Source: Massilia sp. TS11
Lineage (GTDB): Bacteria > Pseudomonadota > Gammaproteobacteria > Burkholderiales > Burkholderiaceae_D
Direction of reading: 5' to 3'
Assembly (NCBI RefSeq): GCF_022012445.1
Contig: NZ_JAKLTS010000001.1
Location: 248,001 to 312,000, forward strand
DNA: 64,000 nucleotides
This document shows positions 16,068-25,402 of this stretch, in pieces; the first letter of the stretch is position 1, and each line of letters opens with the position of its first letter. The notes under the pieces are model-generated. The model did no database searches, was not told the origin of the DNA, and saw only the letters and a list, made by a program, of their open reading frames with translations. The position numbers and the translations under genes are program-made.

Positions 16068-16898
16068 ATGCTCAAAGCCGATCTCCACTGCCATTCGACG
16101 ATTTCCGACGGCCTGCTGGCGCCCGCCCAGGTGGCCGCGCTGGCCCATGCGGCCGGGGTCGAGCTGTGGGCCCTGACCGACCATGACGAGGTCGACGGCG
16201 TGGCCGCCGCGCGCGCCGCCGCGCGCCGCCTCGGCATGGGCTTTGTGGCCGGGGTCGAAATCTCGGTCACCTGGGCCAATCACACGGTGCACATCGTCGG
16301 CCTGCAGATCGACGAAACCGATACCGCCCTGTGCAATGGCCTGATCAAGACGCGCAGCGGGCGCGACCAGCGCGGGCGCGAGATCGGCGCCCAGCTGGCG
16401 GCGGCCGGCATTCCGGGCGCCTACGAAGGCGCGCTCAAGTATGTGGCCAATCCGGCGCTGCTCAGCCGCACCCACTTCGCCCGCTTCCTGATCGAGGCCG
16501 GCGTGGCCACCTCGGTGGCCGAGGTGTTCAAGCGCTATCTGGCCGAAGGCAAACCCGGCTATGTGCCGCACCGCTGGGCCACGCTGGCCGAGGCGCTCGG
16601 CTGGATCCGCGCGGCCGGCGGCGTCGCCGTGCTCGCCCATCCGGGCCGCTACCCGCTCGATCCGGTGGCCGAGGCGGCCCTGTTCGATGAATTTATCAGC
16701 CTCGGCGGGCGCGCGGTCGAGGTCGTGACGGGCAGCCATACGCCCGACCAGTACGCCACCTATGCCGCGCTGGCGCGCCGCTACGGCCTGCTGGCCTCGC
16801 GCGGGGCCGATTTCCACGGGCCCGGCGAATCGCGCGTCGACTTCGCCGGCCTGCCGCCGCTGCCGGCCGACCTGGTGCCGGTCTGGCATGACTGGTAA
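16068..16898 (+). CDS. PHP-domain phosphoesterase (nucleoside 3',5'-bisphosphate phosphatase / RNase AM type)
   Basis: 276 residues. The four PHP metal motifs are visible in order: [11 protein letters not shown] (residues 4-14), LTDHDEV (about 39-45), AHPGRYP (about 188-194) and ADFHGPGE (about 246-253). The family includes E. coli YciV/Rnm, which removes 3'-phosphates from nucleoside bisphosphates and trims 5' ends of rRNA. Whether this enzyme has both activities is not visible. It lies between the hydrolase and htpX, 101 nt ahead of the latter. Confidence 0.85.
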   Translation: MLKADLHCHSTISDGLLAPAQVAALAHAAGVELWALTDHDEVDGVAAARAAARRLGMGFVAGVEISVTWANHTVHIVGLQIDETDTALCNGLIKTRSGRDQRGREIGAQLAAAGIPGAYEGALKYVANPALLSRTHFARFLIEAGVATSVAEVFKRYLAEGKPGYVPHRWATLAEALGWIRAAGGVAVLAHPGRYPLDPVAEAALFDEFISLGGRAVEVVTGSHTPDQYATYAALARRYGLLASRGADFHGPGESRVDFAGLPPLPADLVPVWHDW

Positions 16899-16934
16899 CG
16901 GTGAAACGCGGCGCGTTTTACCGTGCGCGCCGCC

Positions 16935-16963
16935 TTGTCTTTTCAGCCAGTGGACTATATCTT
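16935..16963 (+). promoter_or_regulatory. Candidate htpX promoter
   Basis: TTGTCT (16935-16940), 17 bp, TATCTT (16958-16963), about 37 nt before the htpX ATG. The CCTTGTCT context slightly resembles a heat-shock -35, but no CCCCAT-type -10 is seen, so sigma-32 control is not supported. Confidence 0.35.
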
Positions 16964-16999
16964 AACGCCCGACCAAACAATGTAGCTTGGAGGCAAGCC

Positions 17000-17881
17000 A
17001 TGAAACGTATTCTGCTGTTTATTCTCACCAACCTGGCCGTCATGCTCGTGCTCGGCATCGTGCTGAGCCTGCTCGGGATCGGCCGCCCCGTCGATGGCCG
17101 CGGCCTGCATCTGTCGACCCTGCTCGCCTTCTCGCTGGTGGTCGGTTTCACGGGCGCCATCATTTCCCTGCTGATGTCCAAGCCGATGGCCAAATGGTCG
17201 ACCGGCGCGCGCGTGATCGAGGCGCCCCAGAACTCGACCGAGCTGTGGCTCGTGCAGACCGTGCAGTCGCTGGCCCAGCGCGCCAATATCGGCATGCCCG
17301 AAGTGGCCATCTACGAAGGCGAGGCGAATGCCTTCGCCACCGGCGCCTTCAAGAACTCGGCCCTGGTGGCCGTCTCCACCGGCCTGCTCGAATCGATGAA
17401 CCGCGAGGAAGTCGAAGCCGTGCTGGCGCACGAAGTGGCGCACGTGGCCAATGGCGACATGGTGACCCTGACCCTGATCCAGGGTGTTGTCAATACCTTC
17501 GTGATCTTCCTCTCGCGCGTGGTCGGCTGGGTGGTCGATTCGGCCCTCAACAAGAATGAAGAACGCAGCGGTCCCGGGATTGGCTATACCATCACGGTGA
17601 TTGTGTGCGACATCGTGTTTGGTATCCTGGCGTCCATCATCGTGGCCTGGTTTTCGCGCCAGCGCGAATTCCGCGCCGACGCCGGGGCGGCCCGCCTGAT
17701 GGGCACGCCGCTGCCGATGGAGCACGCCCTGATGCGTCTGGGGGGCATCCACGCCGGCGACCTGCCGAAGTCGATGGCCGCCTCGGGTATTTCGAGCAGC
17801 GGCGGTGGCTGGGGTGAGTTGTTCGCCTCGCACCCGCCGCTGGAACAGCGGATCGCCGCCCTGCGCGGCGCACGTGCATGA
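17000..17881 (+). CDS. htpX: Membrane zinc metalloprotease HtpX
   Basis: 293 residues. Two N-terminal membrane segments (about 4-24 and 36-56), the zinc motif HEVAH near 143-147, a second membrane pair (about 156-178 and 195-216), and the E of [10 protein letters not shown] as third zinc ligand. It degrades damaged inner-membrane proteins with FtsH. A good Shine-Dalgarno (TTGGAGG, 16987-16993) fixes the ATG at 17000 over an upstream in-frame start. The stop overlaps the next ATG by 4 bp (ATGA), which suggests translational coupling. Confidence 0.96.
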   Translation: MKRILLFILTNLAVMLVLGIVLSLLGIGRPVDGRGLHLSTLLAFSLVVGFTGAIISLLMSKPMAKWSTGARVIEAPQNSTELWLVQTVQSLAQRANIGMPEVAIYEGEANAFATGAFKNSALVAVSTGLLESMNREEVEAVLAHEVAHVANGDMVTLTLIQGVVNTFVIFLSRVVGWVVDSALNKNEERSGPGIGYTITVIVCDIVFGILASIIVAWFSRQREFRADAGAARLMGTPLPMEHALMRLGGIHAGDLPKSMAASGISSSGGGWGELFASHPPLEQRIAALRGARA

Positions 17882-18501
17882 GTCAATTTTTTCAAGTCCA
17901 TCCTGATAATCCCCAGCCGCGGCTCATCAAACAGGCCGCGGCCATCATCCACGGCGGCGGCATCGTCGCCGTGCCCACCGATTCCTGCTACGCCCTGGTC
18001 TGCCATCTGGACGACAAGGCGGCCGTGGAAAAGCTGCGCCGCATCCGCGGCATCGACGAGCGCCACCACCTGACCCTGCTGTGCCGCGACCTGTCCGAGA
18101 TCGCCGAGTATGCGCGCGTCGACAACCGCCAGTTCCGCATGCTGAAGGCGGCCACCCCGGGGCCGTTCACGGTCATCCTCGAGGCCACCAAGCAGGTGCC
18201 GCGCCGCCTGTCCCACCCTTCGCGCAAGACGATCGGCCTGCGCGTGCCGGAAAACCGCATCGCCCACGCCCTGCTGGAGGAGCTCAACCAGCCGCTGCTG
18301 GGCACCACCCTGATCCTGCCCGACGACGAGCGCACCCTGAACGACGCCGATGAAATCCGCGACAAGCTCGAAAAGCAGCTCGACCTGATCATCGACGGCG
18401 GCGCCTGCTCGCTCGAGCCGACCACCGTGGTCGACCTGACCGGGCCCGAGGCCGAGCTGGTGCGCCAGGGACGCGGCGATCCGGCCGCGTTCGGCCTGTA
18501 A
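17878..18501 (+). CDS. YciO/YrdC/Sua5-family protein
   Basis: 207 residues of a single YrdC-like domain: [18 protein letters not shown] near 26-43, [10 protein letters not shown] near 61-70, and the [10 protein letters not shown] segment near 96-105. YrdC/Sua5 proteins make threonylcarbamoyl-adenylate for t6A tRNA modification. The length and the conserved PTDSCYAL in place of PTET.YGL are those of the YciO branch, whose role is unsettled. Translationally coupled to htpX. Confidence 0.85.
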   Translation: MSQFFQVHPDNPQPRLIKQAAAIIHGGGIVAVPTDSCYALVCHLDDKAAVEKLRRIRGIDERHHLTLLCRDLSEIAEYARVDNRQFRMLKAATPGPFTVILEATKQVPRRLSHPSRKTIGLRVPENRIAHALLEELNQPLLGTTLILPDDERTLNDADEIRDKLEKQLDLIIDGGACSLEPTTVVDLTGPEAELVRQGRGDPAAFGL

Positions 18502-18555
18502 GCCGGGCGTGCCCGGCCCGCTTCGCCCGTCCGGGCTCTGTTAGAATCGACGTTT

Positions 18556-19230
18556 ATGAGTGAATTCAGCCATTCCGTGCAGGCCATTGCGGCGTTCGCC
18601 ATTCCGGTCCTGTTTGCCATCGCCCTGCATGAGGCCGCGCACGGCTACACGGCCCGCTATTTCGGCGACCCGACGGCCGAGCAGGCCGGGCGCCTGTCGC
18701 TGAACCCGGTGCGCCACATCGACCTGTTCGGCACCATCCTGCTGCCGCTGCTGCTCTACCTGTCGCCGATCGGCGTGCCCTTCGGCTATGCCAAGCCGGT
18801 GCCGGTCGACTTCGGCCGCCTGCGCAATCCGAAGAAGCAGATGGGCTTCGTGGCCGCCGCCGGCCCGGCCGCCAATTTCGCCATGTGCCTGGGCTGGATG
18901 ATCGTGCTGGTGCTGCTGCGCGGCATGGGCGTGGGCGAAGCCTTCTTCCTCGAGATGGCGCGCGCCGGCGTGCTGGCCAATGCCGCCATGTGCGTGTTCA
19001 ATCTGATTCCCGTGCCGCCGCTCGACGGCGGGCGCATCGTGACGGCGCTGTTGCCGATGGACCTGGCGCGCAGCTTCGCCAGCATCGAGCGCTACACGAC
19101 CTTCATTTTCATCGGCCTGATCGCGCTGTCCTACTTCAATGTGCTGGGCAATCTGCTGGCCCCGGCCATGGGCGTGCTGCTCGACATCGTGAAATTCCTG
19201 GTCCAACCGCTTACCTACCTGTTCCGATAA
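18556..19230 (+). CDS. Site-2 protease family membrane metalloprotease
   Basis: 224 residues with four or five hydrophobic segments. The zinc motif HEAAH occurs near residue 25-29 in the first membrane helix and the second S2P motif NLIPVPPLDGGR near 148-159 supplies the Asp ligand. These short M50 proteins cut substrates within the membrane; no PDZ domain is present. It ends 4 nt before trpS, an arrangement common in beta- and gammaproteobacteria. A TAGAAT sits 9 nt before the ATG, so a message starting here would be nearly leaderless. Confidence 0.9.
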   Translation: MSEFSHSVQAIAAFAIPVLFAIALHEAAHGYTARYFGDPTAEQAGRLSLNPVRHIDLFGTILLPLLLYLSPIGVPFGYAKPVPVDFGRLRNPKKQMGFVAAAGPAANFAMCLGWMIVLVLLRGMGVGEAFFLEMARAGVLANAAMCVFNLIPVPPLDGGRIVTALLPMDLARSFASIERYTTFIFIGLIALSYFNVLGNLLAPAMGVLLDIVKFLVQPLTYLFR

Positions 19231-19234
19231 AACT

Positions 19235-20437
19235 ATGTACCCCGAACGCGTTGTCTCCGGCATGCGCCCGACCGGCACCATGCACCTTGGCCACTACCAC
19301 GGCGCCCTGAAAAACTGGATCAAGATGCAGTCCGAGCTGCCCTGCCTGTTCTTCGTGGCCGACTGGCATGCGCTGACGACCCATTACGACGATCCCTCGA
19401 TCATCGAAAAGAGCACCTGGGACATGGTGATCGACTGGCTGGCGGCCGGCATCGACCCCTCGCAGGCCACGATTTTCATCCAGTCCAAGGTGCCGGAACA
19501 CGCCGAGCTGCACCTGCTGCTGTCGATGGCCACGCCGCTCGGCTGGCTGGAACGGGTGCCGACCTACAAGGACCAGATCGAGAACCTGTCCAACCGCGAC
19601 CTGGCCACCTACGGCTTTCTCGGCTACCCGCTGCTGCAGGCGGCCGACGTGCTGATCTACCGCGCCAGCCAGGTGCCGGTGGGCGAGGACCAGATTCCGC
19701 ACATCGAAATGATGCGCGAGATCGCGCGCCGCTTTAACCACCTGTACGGCAAAGAGCCGGGCTTCGAAGAGAAGGCCCTGGAAGCCGTCAAGAAGCTGGG
19801 CGGCAAGCGCGCCAAGCTCTACCAGGAACTGCGCACCGCCTACCAGCAGGACGGCAAGGAAGAGGCGCTCGAGCAGGCCCGCGCCATGCTCGACGACGCC
19901 CAGTCGCTGTCGATGATCGACCGCGAGCGCCTGTTCGGCTACCTCGAGGGCAGCCGCAAGCTGATCCTGGTCGAGCCCCAGGTGCGCCTGACCGAGGCCT
20001 CGCGCCTGCCGGGTCTGGACGGCCGCAAGATGTCCAAGAGCTATGGCAATGCGATCGGCCTGCGCGAGGACAAGGACACGGTCACCAAGAAAATCCGCAC
20101 GATGCCGACCGATCCCTCGCGCGTGCGCCGTACCGACGTGGGCGACCCCAACAAATGCCCGGTGTTCCAGTTGCACCAGGTGTATTCCGACCAGGCCTGC
20201 AAGGACTGGGTGGTCAAGGGCTGCACCACGGCCGGCATCGGCTGCCTCGAGTGCAAGCAGCCGGTCATCGACGCCGTGCTGAAAGAGCAGGAGCCGATGC
20301 ACGAGCGCGCCCAGCGCTACCTCGACGATCCCTCGCTGGTGCGCGCCATCGTGGCCGACGGCTGCGACACCGCGCGCAAGCTGGCCCAGGAAACCATGCG
20401 CGACGTGCGCGAAGCCATGGGCCTGTCCTACAGCTGA
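19235..20437 (+). CDS. trpS: Tryptophan-tRNA ligase
   Basis: 400 residues. Class I aminoacyl-tRNA synthetase that charges tRNA-Trp. The HIGH motif is TMHLGHYHG near residues 15-23 and KMSKS is present in full in GRKMSKSYGNAI near 264-275. The GEDQ segment and the AADVLIY stretch of the tryptophan pocket are also visible. It is longer than the 330-residue E. coli enzyme because of an insertion near 180-235, as is usual in this bacterial order. Its stop overlaps the ATG of the methyltransferase gene (TGATG). Confidence 0.97.
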   Translation: MYPERVVSGMRPTGTMHLGHYHGALKNWIKMQSELPCLFFVADWHALTTHYDDPSIIEKSTWDMVIDWLAAGIDPSQATIFIQSKVPEHAELHLLLSMATPLGWLERVPTYKDQIENLSNRDLATYGFLGYPLLQAADVLIYRASQVPVGEDQIPHIEMMREIARRFNHLYGKEPGFEEKALEAVKKLGGKRAKLYQELRTAYQQDGKEEALEQARAMLDDAQSLSMIDRERLFGYLEGSRKLILVEPQVRLTEASRLPGLDGRKMSKSYGNAIGLREDKDTVTKKIRTMPTDPSRVRRTDVGDPNKCPVFQLHQVYSDQACKDWVVKGCTTAGIGCLECKQPVIDAVLKEQEPMHERAQRYLDDPSLVRAIVADGCDTARKLAQETMRDVREAMGLSYS

Positions 20438-20979
20438 TGCGCCAGCCGGTCTCGCCCTGGGTACGCCGTTTCGCCGCGCTGGTGCCGGGCGGCGAAGTGC
20501 TCGACCTGGCCTGCGGGGCAGGGCGCCATGCGCGCCATTTCGCCGGCCTCGGCTATCCAGTGCTGGCCGTCGACCGCGACAGCGCGGCCCTGGCCAGCCT
20601 GGTCGGCGTGCCCGGCATCAGCTGCATGGAATACGATCTCGAGGACGGGCGCGCCTTTCCGTTCGGCCCCGGGCGCTTTGCCGGCATCGTCGTCACCCAT
20701 TACCTGCACCGGCCGCTGCTGGACGCCCTGGTGGCCAGCCTGGCCCCCGACGGCGTGCTCATCTACGAGACCTTCGCGCAGGGCAATGAAGCCTTCGGCA
20801 AGCCGAGCAATCCGGCCTTCCTGCTGGCCCCGGGCGAGCTGCTGGCGCTGGCCGCGCGCCACCGCCTGCAGGTGCTGGCCTACGAGGACGGTCTGACGGC
20901 CCAGCCGGCCGCGCTGCAGCGCCTGTGCGCCCTCGGTCCGGCCTTCCCGCGCGAGCATGGTAAGTTGGAAACGTTTTGA
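20437..20979 (+). CDS. Class I SAM-dependent methyltransferase
   Basis: 180 residues. The SAM-binding motif I is clear (VLDLACGAGRHARHFA near 21-36), followed by an acidic end of strand 2 (VLAVDRD) and a VVTHYL motif IV with P nearby. Tellurite-resistance TehB-like proteins have this compact form. The substrate is unknown. The ATG is coupled to the trpS stop. Confidence 0.82.
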   Translation: MRQPVSPWVRRFAALVPGGEVLDLACGAGRHARHFAGLGYPVLAVDRDSAALASLVGVPGISCMEYDLEDGRAFPFGPGRFAGIVVTHYLHRPLLDALVASLAPDGVLIYETFAQGNEAFGKPSNPAFLLAPGELLALAARHRLQVLAYEDGLTAQPAALQRLCALGPAFPREHGKLETF

Positions 20980-21064
20980 AATACCTTTCTTTTCAAGAAT
21001 GAACCACCGAGGCGGGTGATCCGCTACAATCGAAGTTTTCCCATCCCAGTACAGAATTTCTCAC

Positions 21065-21940
21065 ATGATCAAAGGCAGCATAGTCGCGATTGTCACGCCG
21101 ATGCACGAGGACGGTAGCCTGGACTACCCGAGCCTGCAGCAGCTCATCGAGTGGCATATCGCAGAAGGCACGAATGGCATCGTCATCGTAGGCACCACGG
21201 GCGAGTCGGCCACCGTATCGGTCGAAGAACACTGCGCCCTGATCAAGTTTGCGGTCGAGACGGCCGCCGGCCGCATCCCCATCATCGCTGGCACGGGTGG
21301 CAACTCGACCACCGAAGCGATCGAACTGACCCAGTACGCCAAAGACGCCGGCGCCGACGCCTGCCTGCTGGTGGTGCCTTACTACAACCGTCCGACCCAG
21401 GAAGGCATGTACCGCCACTTCAAGGCGATTGCCGAAGCGGTCGACATCCCCGTGATTCTGTACAACGTGCCGGGCCGTACCGTGGCCGATATGTCGAACG
21501 AGACCATCGCCCGCCTGGCCAGCATCAAGAACATCATCGGCGTGAAAGACGCCACCGGCAATATCGCGCGCGGCATCGAGCTCTTGCGCATGGTGCCGGC
21601 CGATTTCGCCGTGTATTCGGGCGACGACGCCACCGCCATCGCCCTGATGCTGCTGGGCGGCGCCGGCAATATCTCGGTGACGGCGAATGTCGCCCCGCGT
21701 GCCATGGCCGAGCTGTGCGCGGCCGCCCTCGCGGGCGAGCGCGAGCGCGCGATCGCCATCAACAACAAAGTCTTCCCGCTGCACACCAAGCTGTTCGTGG
21801 AGCCCAATCCGGTGCCCGTGAAGTGGGCCCTGGCCGCCATGGGCAAGATGCCGGGCGGGATCCGCCTGCCCCTGGCCCCCCTGTCCGACGCCTGCCATGC
21901 CACCGTGCGCGGCGCGCTGAGCGAAGCCGGCATCCTGTAA
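21065..21940 (+). CDS. dapA: 4-hydroxy-tetrahydrodipicolinate synthase
   Basis: 291 residues. Condenses aspartate semialdehyde and pyruvate, the first step of the lysine/diaminopimelate branch. Visible are GTTGESATV near 43-51, the catalytic Tyr in ILYNVPGRT near 132-140, and the Schiff-base Lys in [10 protein letters not shown] near 157-166. A TACAAT (21025-21030) upstream may be its -10. bamC follows 21 nt later, the classical dapA-bamC (nlpB) pairing. The asd gene of the same pathway is at 57.7 kb. Confidence 0.97.
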   Translation: MIKGSIVAIVTPMHEDGSLDYPSLQQLIEWHIAEGTNGIVIVGTTGESATVSVEEHCALIKFAVETAAGRIPIIAGTGGNSTTEAIELTQYAKDAGADACLLVVPYYNRPTQEGMYRHFKAIAEAVDIPVILYNVPGRTVADMSNETIARLASIKNIIGVKDATGNIARGIELLRMVPADFAVYSGDDATAIALMLLGGAGNISVTANVAPRAMAELCAAALAGERERAIAINNKVFPLHTKLFVEPNPVPVKWALAAMGKMPGGIRLPLAPLSDACHATVRGALSEAGIL

Positions 21941-21961
21941 AGCCTCCAACTGTAGGACACT

Positions 21962-23098
21962 ATGACTAACGTGAAGCATTCCCACGCCAAGGCCGCCGGC
22001 CGCGGCCTCGTCCTGAGCACCCTGGTTCTGAGCCTGGGCGCCTGCAATGCGATCGGCAACCTGGTGGAAGGCGACAAGCTCGACTACCGCGCCGCCAAGA
22101 AGGCCAGCCCGCTCGACGTGCCGCCCGACCTGACCCAGCTGCAGAACGACGGCCGCTACGCCATCCCCGACAACACCAAGGGCATCGCCACCGCCTCCGG
22201 CTACCAGACCCAGCGCGGCAACGTGGCCACGCCGGCCGCCGCCAGCGGCAGCATCGGCCCGGTCAACAGCGAGGCCATGCGCATCGAGCGCGCCGGCGAC
22301 AAGCGCTGGCTGGTGGTCAAGCAGAGCCCCGAGGCCCTGTGGCCGCAGCTCAAGCAATTCTGGAACGACGCCGGCTTCACCCTGATCCAGGAAAACGCCA
22401 CCACCGGCACCATGGAAACCGACTGGGCCGAGAACCGCGCCAAGATTCCCCAGGACTTCATCCGTTCGACGCTGGGCAAGGTGTTCGACGGCCTGTATTC
22501 CTCGGGCGAGCGCGACAAGTTCCGCACCCGTCTCGAGCGCAATCCGGACGGCAGCACCGAGATCTATATTTCGCACCGTGGCGCCCAGGAAGTCGTGGTC
22601 GGCAGCCAGCATGACCAGACCCAATGGACGCTGCGTCCCAACGATCCCGGCCTCGAGGCCGCCTTCCTGGCGCGGCTGATGGCGCGCCTGTCGGGCGCCG
22701 ACAAGAAGACGGCCGAAGCGGCCGTGGCCGCGGCCCAGCCGGCGCCGGAAGCGGCCAAGCTGGTCGGCAGCACGGTGGAACTGGCCGAGAGTTTCGACCG
22801 CGCCTGGCGCCGCGTCGGCCTGGCGCTCGACCGCGCCGGTTTCACGGTGGAAGACCGCGACCGCAACGAAGGCGTGTACTTCGTGCGTTATGTCGATCCG
22901 GACGCCAAGGAGCCGGGCTTCTTCGCCAAGCTGTTCAGCTCCGAGAAAGACAAGGAAGCGCAGAAATACCGCATCCTGGTCAAGGCCAATGCCGCCGGCA
23001 GCGCCAGCGTGGTGAGTGTGCAGACCAAGGATGGCAAGGCGGAAGAGGGCGTGATCGGCAAGAAGATCATCAGCACCCTGAACGAGCAGCTGAAGTAA
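21962..23098 (+). CDS. bamC: Outer membrane assembly lipoprotein BamC
   Basis: 378 residues. Lipoprotein of the BAM complex that inserts beta-barrel proteins into the outer membrane. The signal peptide ends in the lipobox LSLGAC (Cys near 28), followed by the long unstructured N-terminal strand (KASPLDVPPDLTQ) that in E. coli BamC binds BamD. Two helix-grip domains follow (about 100-215 and 255-378). An Ala/Pro-rich linker joins them. It follows dapA, and a strong terminator lies directly after the stop. Confidence 0.93.
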   Translation: MTNVKHSHAKAAGRGLVLSTLVLSLGACNAIGNLVEGDKLDYRAAKKASPLDVPPDLTQLQNDGRYAIPDNTKGIATASGYQTQRGNVATPAAASGSIGPVNSEAMRIERAGDKRWLVVKQSPEALWPQLKQFWNDAGFTLIQENATTGTMETDWAENRAKIPQDFIRSTLGKVFDGLYSSGERDKFRTRLERNPDGSTEIYISHRGAQEVVVGSQHDQTQWTLRPNDPGLEAAFLARLMARLSGADKKTAEAAVAAAQPAPEAAKLVGSTVELAESFDRAWRRVGLALDRAGFTVEDRDRNEGVYFVRYVDPDAKEPGFFAKLFSSEKDKEAQKYRILVKANAAGSASVVSVQTKDGKAEEGVIGKKIISTLNEQLK

Positions 23099-23116
23099 GC
23101 GCCGCCCGTCCCCCGA

Positions 23117-23141
23117 AGCCCGGCCATGCCGGGCTTTTTTT
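23117..23141 (+). terminator. Intrinsic terminator after bamC
   Basis: AGCCCGGC-CAT-GCCGGGCT followed by a run of T. Perfect 8-bp GC-rich stem and U tract. Confidence 0.92.
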
Positions 23142-23142
23142 A

Positions 23143-23217
23143 CGCCCAGAAAAATCGGGGTCAGACCCCATTTATCCCAAAAGAAAAATCGGGGTCAGAC
23201 CCCGATTTTTCTGGGCG
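23143..23217. repeat. Palindromic intergenic repeat with two GGGGTCAGACCCC cores
   Basis: Two 13-nt cores (GGGGTCAGACCCC) lie about 30 nt apart in the same orientation. They are enclosed by perfect 18-bp inverted arms (23143-23160 and 23200-23217, CGCCCAGAAAAATCGGGG and its complement). A related element is at 58910-58969. The form resembles REP-like elements of proteobacterial intergenic regions. Confidence 0.8.
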
Positions 23218-23220
23218 AAA

Positions 23221-23248
23221 AAAAACCGGCCCGCAGGCCGGTTTTTTT
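23221..23248. terminator. Bidirectional-looking terminator for the small lipoprotein gene
   Basis: AAAAACCGGCC-CGCA-GGCCGGTTTTTTT. A-rich and T-rich flanks make it work on either strand; it lies 14 nt beyond the stop of the minus-strand lipoprotein gene. Confidence 0.88.
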
Positions 23249-23261
23249 CGAATCGCGCTGA

Positions 23262-23504
23262 TTACTTCGAAGCAGCCGAGGCAGCCGAAGCAGCCGGGGC
23301 AGCCGAAGCGGCCGGGGCGGCAGCAGCAGCGTCCGAAGCGGCCGGAGCAGCAGCAGCCGAAGCGGCCGGAGCAGCAGCAGCGTCAGCGGCCGGAGCCGAA
23401 GCAGCGGGAGCCGGAGCCGGTGCCGGAGCAGCAGCTTCTTCTTTCTTGCCGCAAGCAGCCAGAGCAACAGCCAACAGGGAGACGATCAGCAGAGATTTTT
23501 TCAT
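23262..23504 (-). CDS. Small Ala/Pro-rich lipoprotein, unknown function
   Basis: 80 residues. The signal peptide MKKSLLIVSLLAVALAAC ends in a good lipobox with the lipidated Cys at 18, followed by GKKEEAAAPAPA. The remaining 55 residues are almost only Ala, Ser, Pro and Asp in short irregular repeats, ending in Lys. Such a chain is disordered and could span from the membrane into the periplasm or wall. The ribosome site (AAGGAAA) before the ATG and a strong terminator after the stop support a real gene. I cannot assign a function. Confidence 0.75.
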   Translation of the reverse strand: MKKSLLIVSLLAVALAACGKKEEAAAPAPAPAPAASAPAADAAAAPAASAAAAPAASDAAAAAPAASAAPAASAASAASK

Positions 23505-23720
23505 TGGTTTTCCTTAATTGTTTCAAAAATAAACAACAAACTGTTGCGATGAATAATTACCGGTAATTATCGCTCTTTTAGGGCGTCTTCGTGCGAAACG
23601 GAAACTTCCTAACCCGGCATTATAGCGAATTTTGCAGCGCCACAATAGCACAAAACCGGCTTAATGGAACAATTTTGTGTTCACACAACAATTGTCGCCG
23701 CTTTCATAGGGGATTTGTCA

Positions 23721-24206
23721 TTACAAACCGAGCGTCGTGGCGTGTAAAGCCGGGGTGGATTCGGCCCAAATTTCGGCAAAGCGTTCGGCCGGCGTTTCGG
23801 TTGCCTGGATGTCCGCAAAGCTGGCTTCGCCGCGCATCTGCGCGCAATGGTAGCGCCGCAGCACATGCTGACCGTCGCCGATGAGGAAGGAATCGGTCAG
23901 GTGGTGCAGGGTAGCGGGCGTCTGGCGGCAGTCGACCCGGTGCGCATAATCCTTGATCAGGCGCAGAAAACGCGGCTGATGGGCGAGAATCTGGGCCGGA
24001 TCGTGCATGGCCAGGGACAGCCGCCCGCCGCCGGCCAGAAACGTGCGCAGGGCGGCGTCGACATCGCTGCGGCCCAGCTGGAAGACGGCAAAATCGGGGT
24101 CGAATGCCTGCAGTTCGTGCTGGCTGCGCCCGATCAGGGCCAGCAGCTGGGCCTCGAACTCGGCATGGGTGGCGATGTGTTCGACTTGCGGTGCTTGCGC
24201 TTCCAT
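23721..24206 (-). CDS. DUF7931-like domain protein, unknown function
   Basis: 161 residues, soluble, no signal peptide. The pattern (FEAQLLALIGRSQHELQAFD near the N-terminus, ALRTFLAGG, HDPAQILAHQPRFLRLIKDY, then a FLIGDGQHVLRRY strand and a final W-containing helix) resembles the DUF7931 domain. That domain is often fused to or next to GNAT acetyltransferases and is distantly like phospholipase D folds without catalytic HKD residues. It lies 12 nt downstream of roxA on the same strand, so the two are probably co-transcribed. The family call is from memory of the pattern. Confidence 0.55.
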   Translation of the reverse strand: MEAQAPQVEHIATHAEFEAQLLALIGRSQHELQAFDPDFAVFQLGRSDVDAALRTFLAGGGRLSLAMHDPAQILAHQPRFLRLIKDYAHRVDCRQTPATLHHLTDSFLIGDGQHVLRRYHCAQMRGEASFADIQATETPAERFAEIWAESTPALHATTLGL

Positions 24207-24218
24207 ACGACCTCCGCT

Positions 24219-25340
24219 TCAGGCCAGCTCGAGCCAGCCGTCGGTGTACCAGGTGAACAGGGCTTCGATCACGTCGTCCGAGGCGGCGGCCAGCTCGGCC
24301 CCGCTCAGGCCGCGCGCATCGGCCAGGATGGCCAGGACCGCCTTGTCGGCCTTGTCAACAGCGAAAGATTCACCATTGATAAACACGTGTTTGCCGCGAT
24401 ACAGCATTTGCGTCTTGCGCGAGAGCTTTAGCCCGCGCTTGCCGGCCGTTTGCAGGAAGCGGCCCAGGGTCAGGGGCTTATCCGGTCCCTGGAACACGAC
24501 ATTGAATTTCGGTTCGGACAGGTATTCGCCGAGGAAGATCGTGATGTCGTCGCGCGTGAAGGTGATCTTGCGCAGCTGCGCCTCGACCGTATCGAGCATG
24601 GCGCGCGGCAGCTCGGCCGGGTGCTTGCTCGGGCTCAGGTCCGGATCGTCGTAGCGGCCCGGCAGGTCGACCGAGTCGGCCATGAACTGCAGGAAGCCTT
24701 CGGCCAGTTCCTGGTAAGACGGGGAACGAAATCCGACCGAGTAGGTCATACATTCACCCTCGGCCACGCCATCGTGGGCGTAGTGCGGGGGCAGATACAG
24801 CATGTCGCCCGGCTCCAGCACAAACTCCTGGTCCGGCGTGAAATGCTTGAGGATTTTCAGCGGCAGGCCGTCGATCAGGTCCAGGTTCTTTTGCGCGCCG
24901 ATGCGCCAGCGCCGCTTGCCGTGGGCCTGCAGTAGGAACACATCGTAGGAATCGAAATGGGGGCCGACACCGCCGCCGTTGGTGGCATACGAAATCATCA
25001 GATCATCGAGGCGGGCGTCGGGCGCAAAGCGGAAGGCGCGCATCAGGGCCTCGGCGCCCGCATGGTGCAGGTTGACGCCCTGCACGAGCATGGTCCACTG
25101 GTCCTTGTCGCGCGCCGGCAGGGTGTCGAGCGGCCCGTGTTCCATCGACCATTGCTGGTCAAAGTGGCAGATCAGGCGCGATTCGACGTGGTTGTCGCGC
25201 GCCAGCGCGGCCAGTTCCTCGAGCGACAGCAGGGGCTTGAAGCCGGGGATGGCCTGGCGGATCAGAAGCGGCTTTTTGTGCCAGTAGTCACGCAGAAACT
25301 GTGCGGGCGTGAGGCCGCCGAGCAGGGTCATTTTTGTCAT
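24219..25340 (-). CDS. roxA: Ribosomal protein arginine hydroxylase (RoxA/YcfD type, JmjC-like cupin)
   Basis: 373 residues. E. coli RoxA is a 2-oxoglutarate/Fe(II) oxygenase that hydroxylates an arginine of ribosomal protein L16. The iron-binding HxD is in GVGPHFDSYDVF near residue 124-135 and the second His is in PPHYAHDG. The 2OG-side KRRWRIG is also present. The C-terminal helical/winged domain (about 230-373) is of the expected length. The start could be the ATG at 25340 or the one three codons later. The promoter region is shared with the divergent slyD gene. Confidence 0.9.
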   Translation of the reverse strand: MTKMTLLGGLTPAQFLRDYWHKKPLLIRQAIPGFKPLLSLEELAALARDNHVESRLICHFDQQWSMEHGPLDTLPARDKDQWTMLVQGVNLHHAGAEALMRAFRFAPDARLDDLMISYATNGGGVGPHFDSYDVFLLQAHGKRRWRIGAQKNLDLIDGLPLKILKHFTPDQEFVLEPGDMLYLPPHYAHDGVAEGECMTYSVGFRSPSYQELAEGFLQFMADSVDLPGRYDDPDLSPSKHPAELPRAMLDTVEAQLRKITFTRDDITIFLGEYLSEPKFNVVFQGPDKPLTLGRFLQTAGKRGLKLSRKTQMLYRGKHVFINGESFAVDKADKAVLAILADARGLSGAELAAASDDVIEALFTWYTDGWLELA

Positions 25341-25402
25341 GCGCCATTATAACCATGGGCAGGGCGTATAATCGCGCTGATTACTGAACGAAAGGAAGTC
25401 CC

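Noticed and set aside
16935..16963. Sigma-32 heat-shock promoter for htpX
   Set aside because: The -35 side is suggestive but no CCCCAT-type -10 is present at the right spacing.
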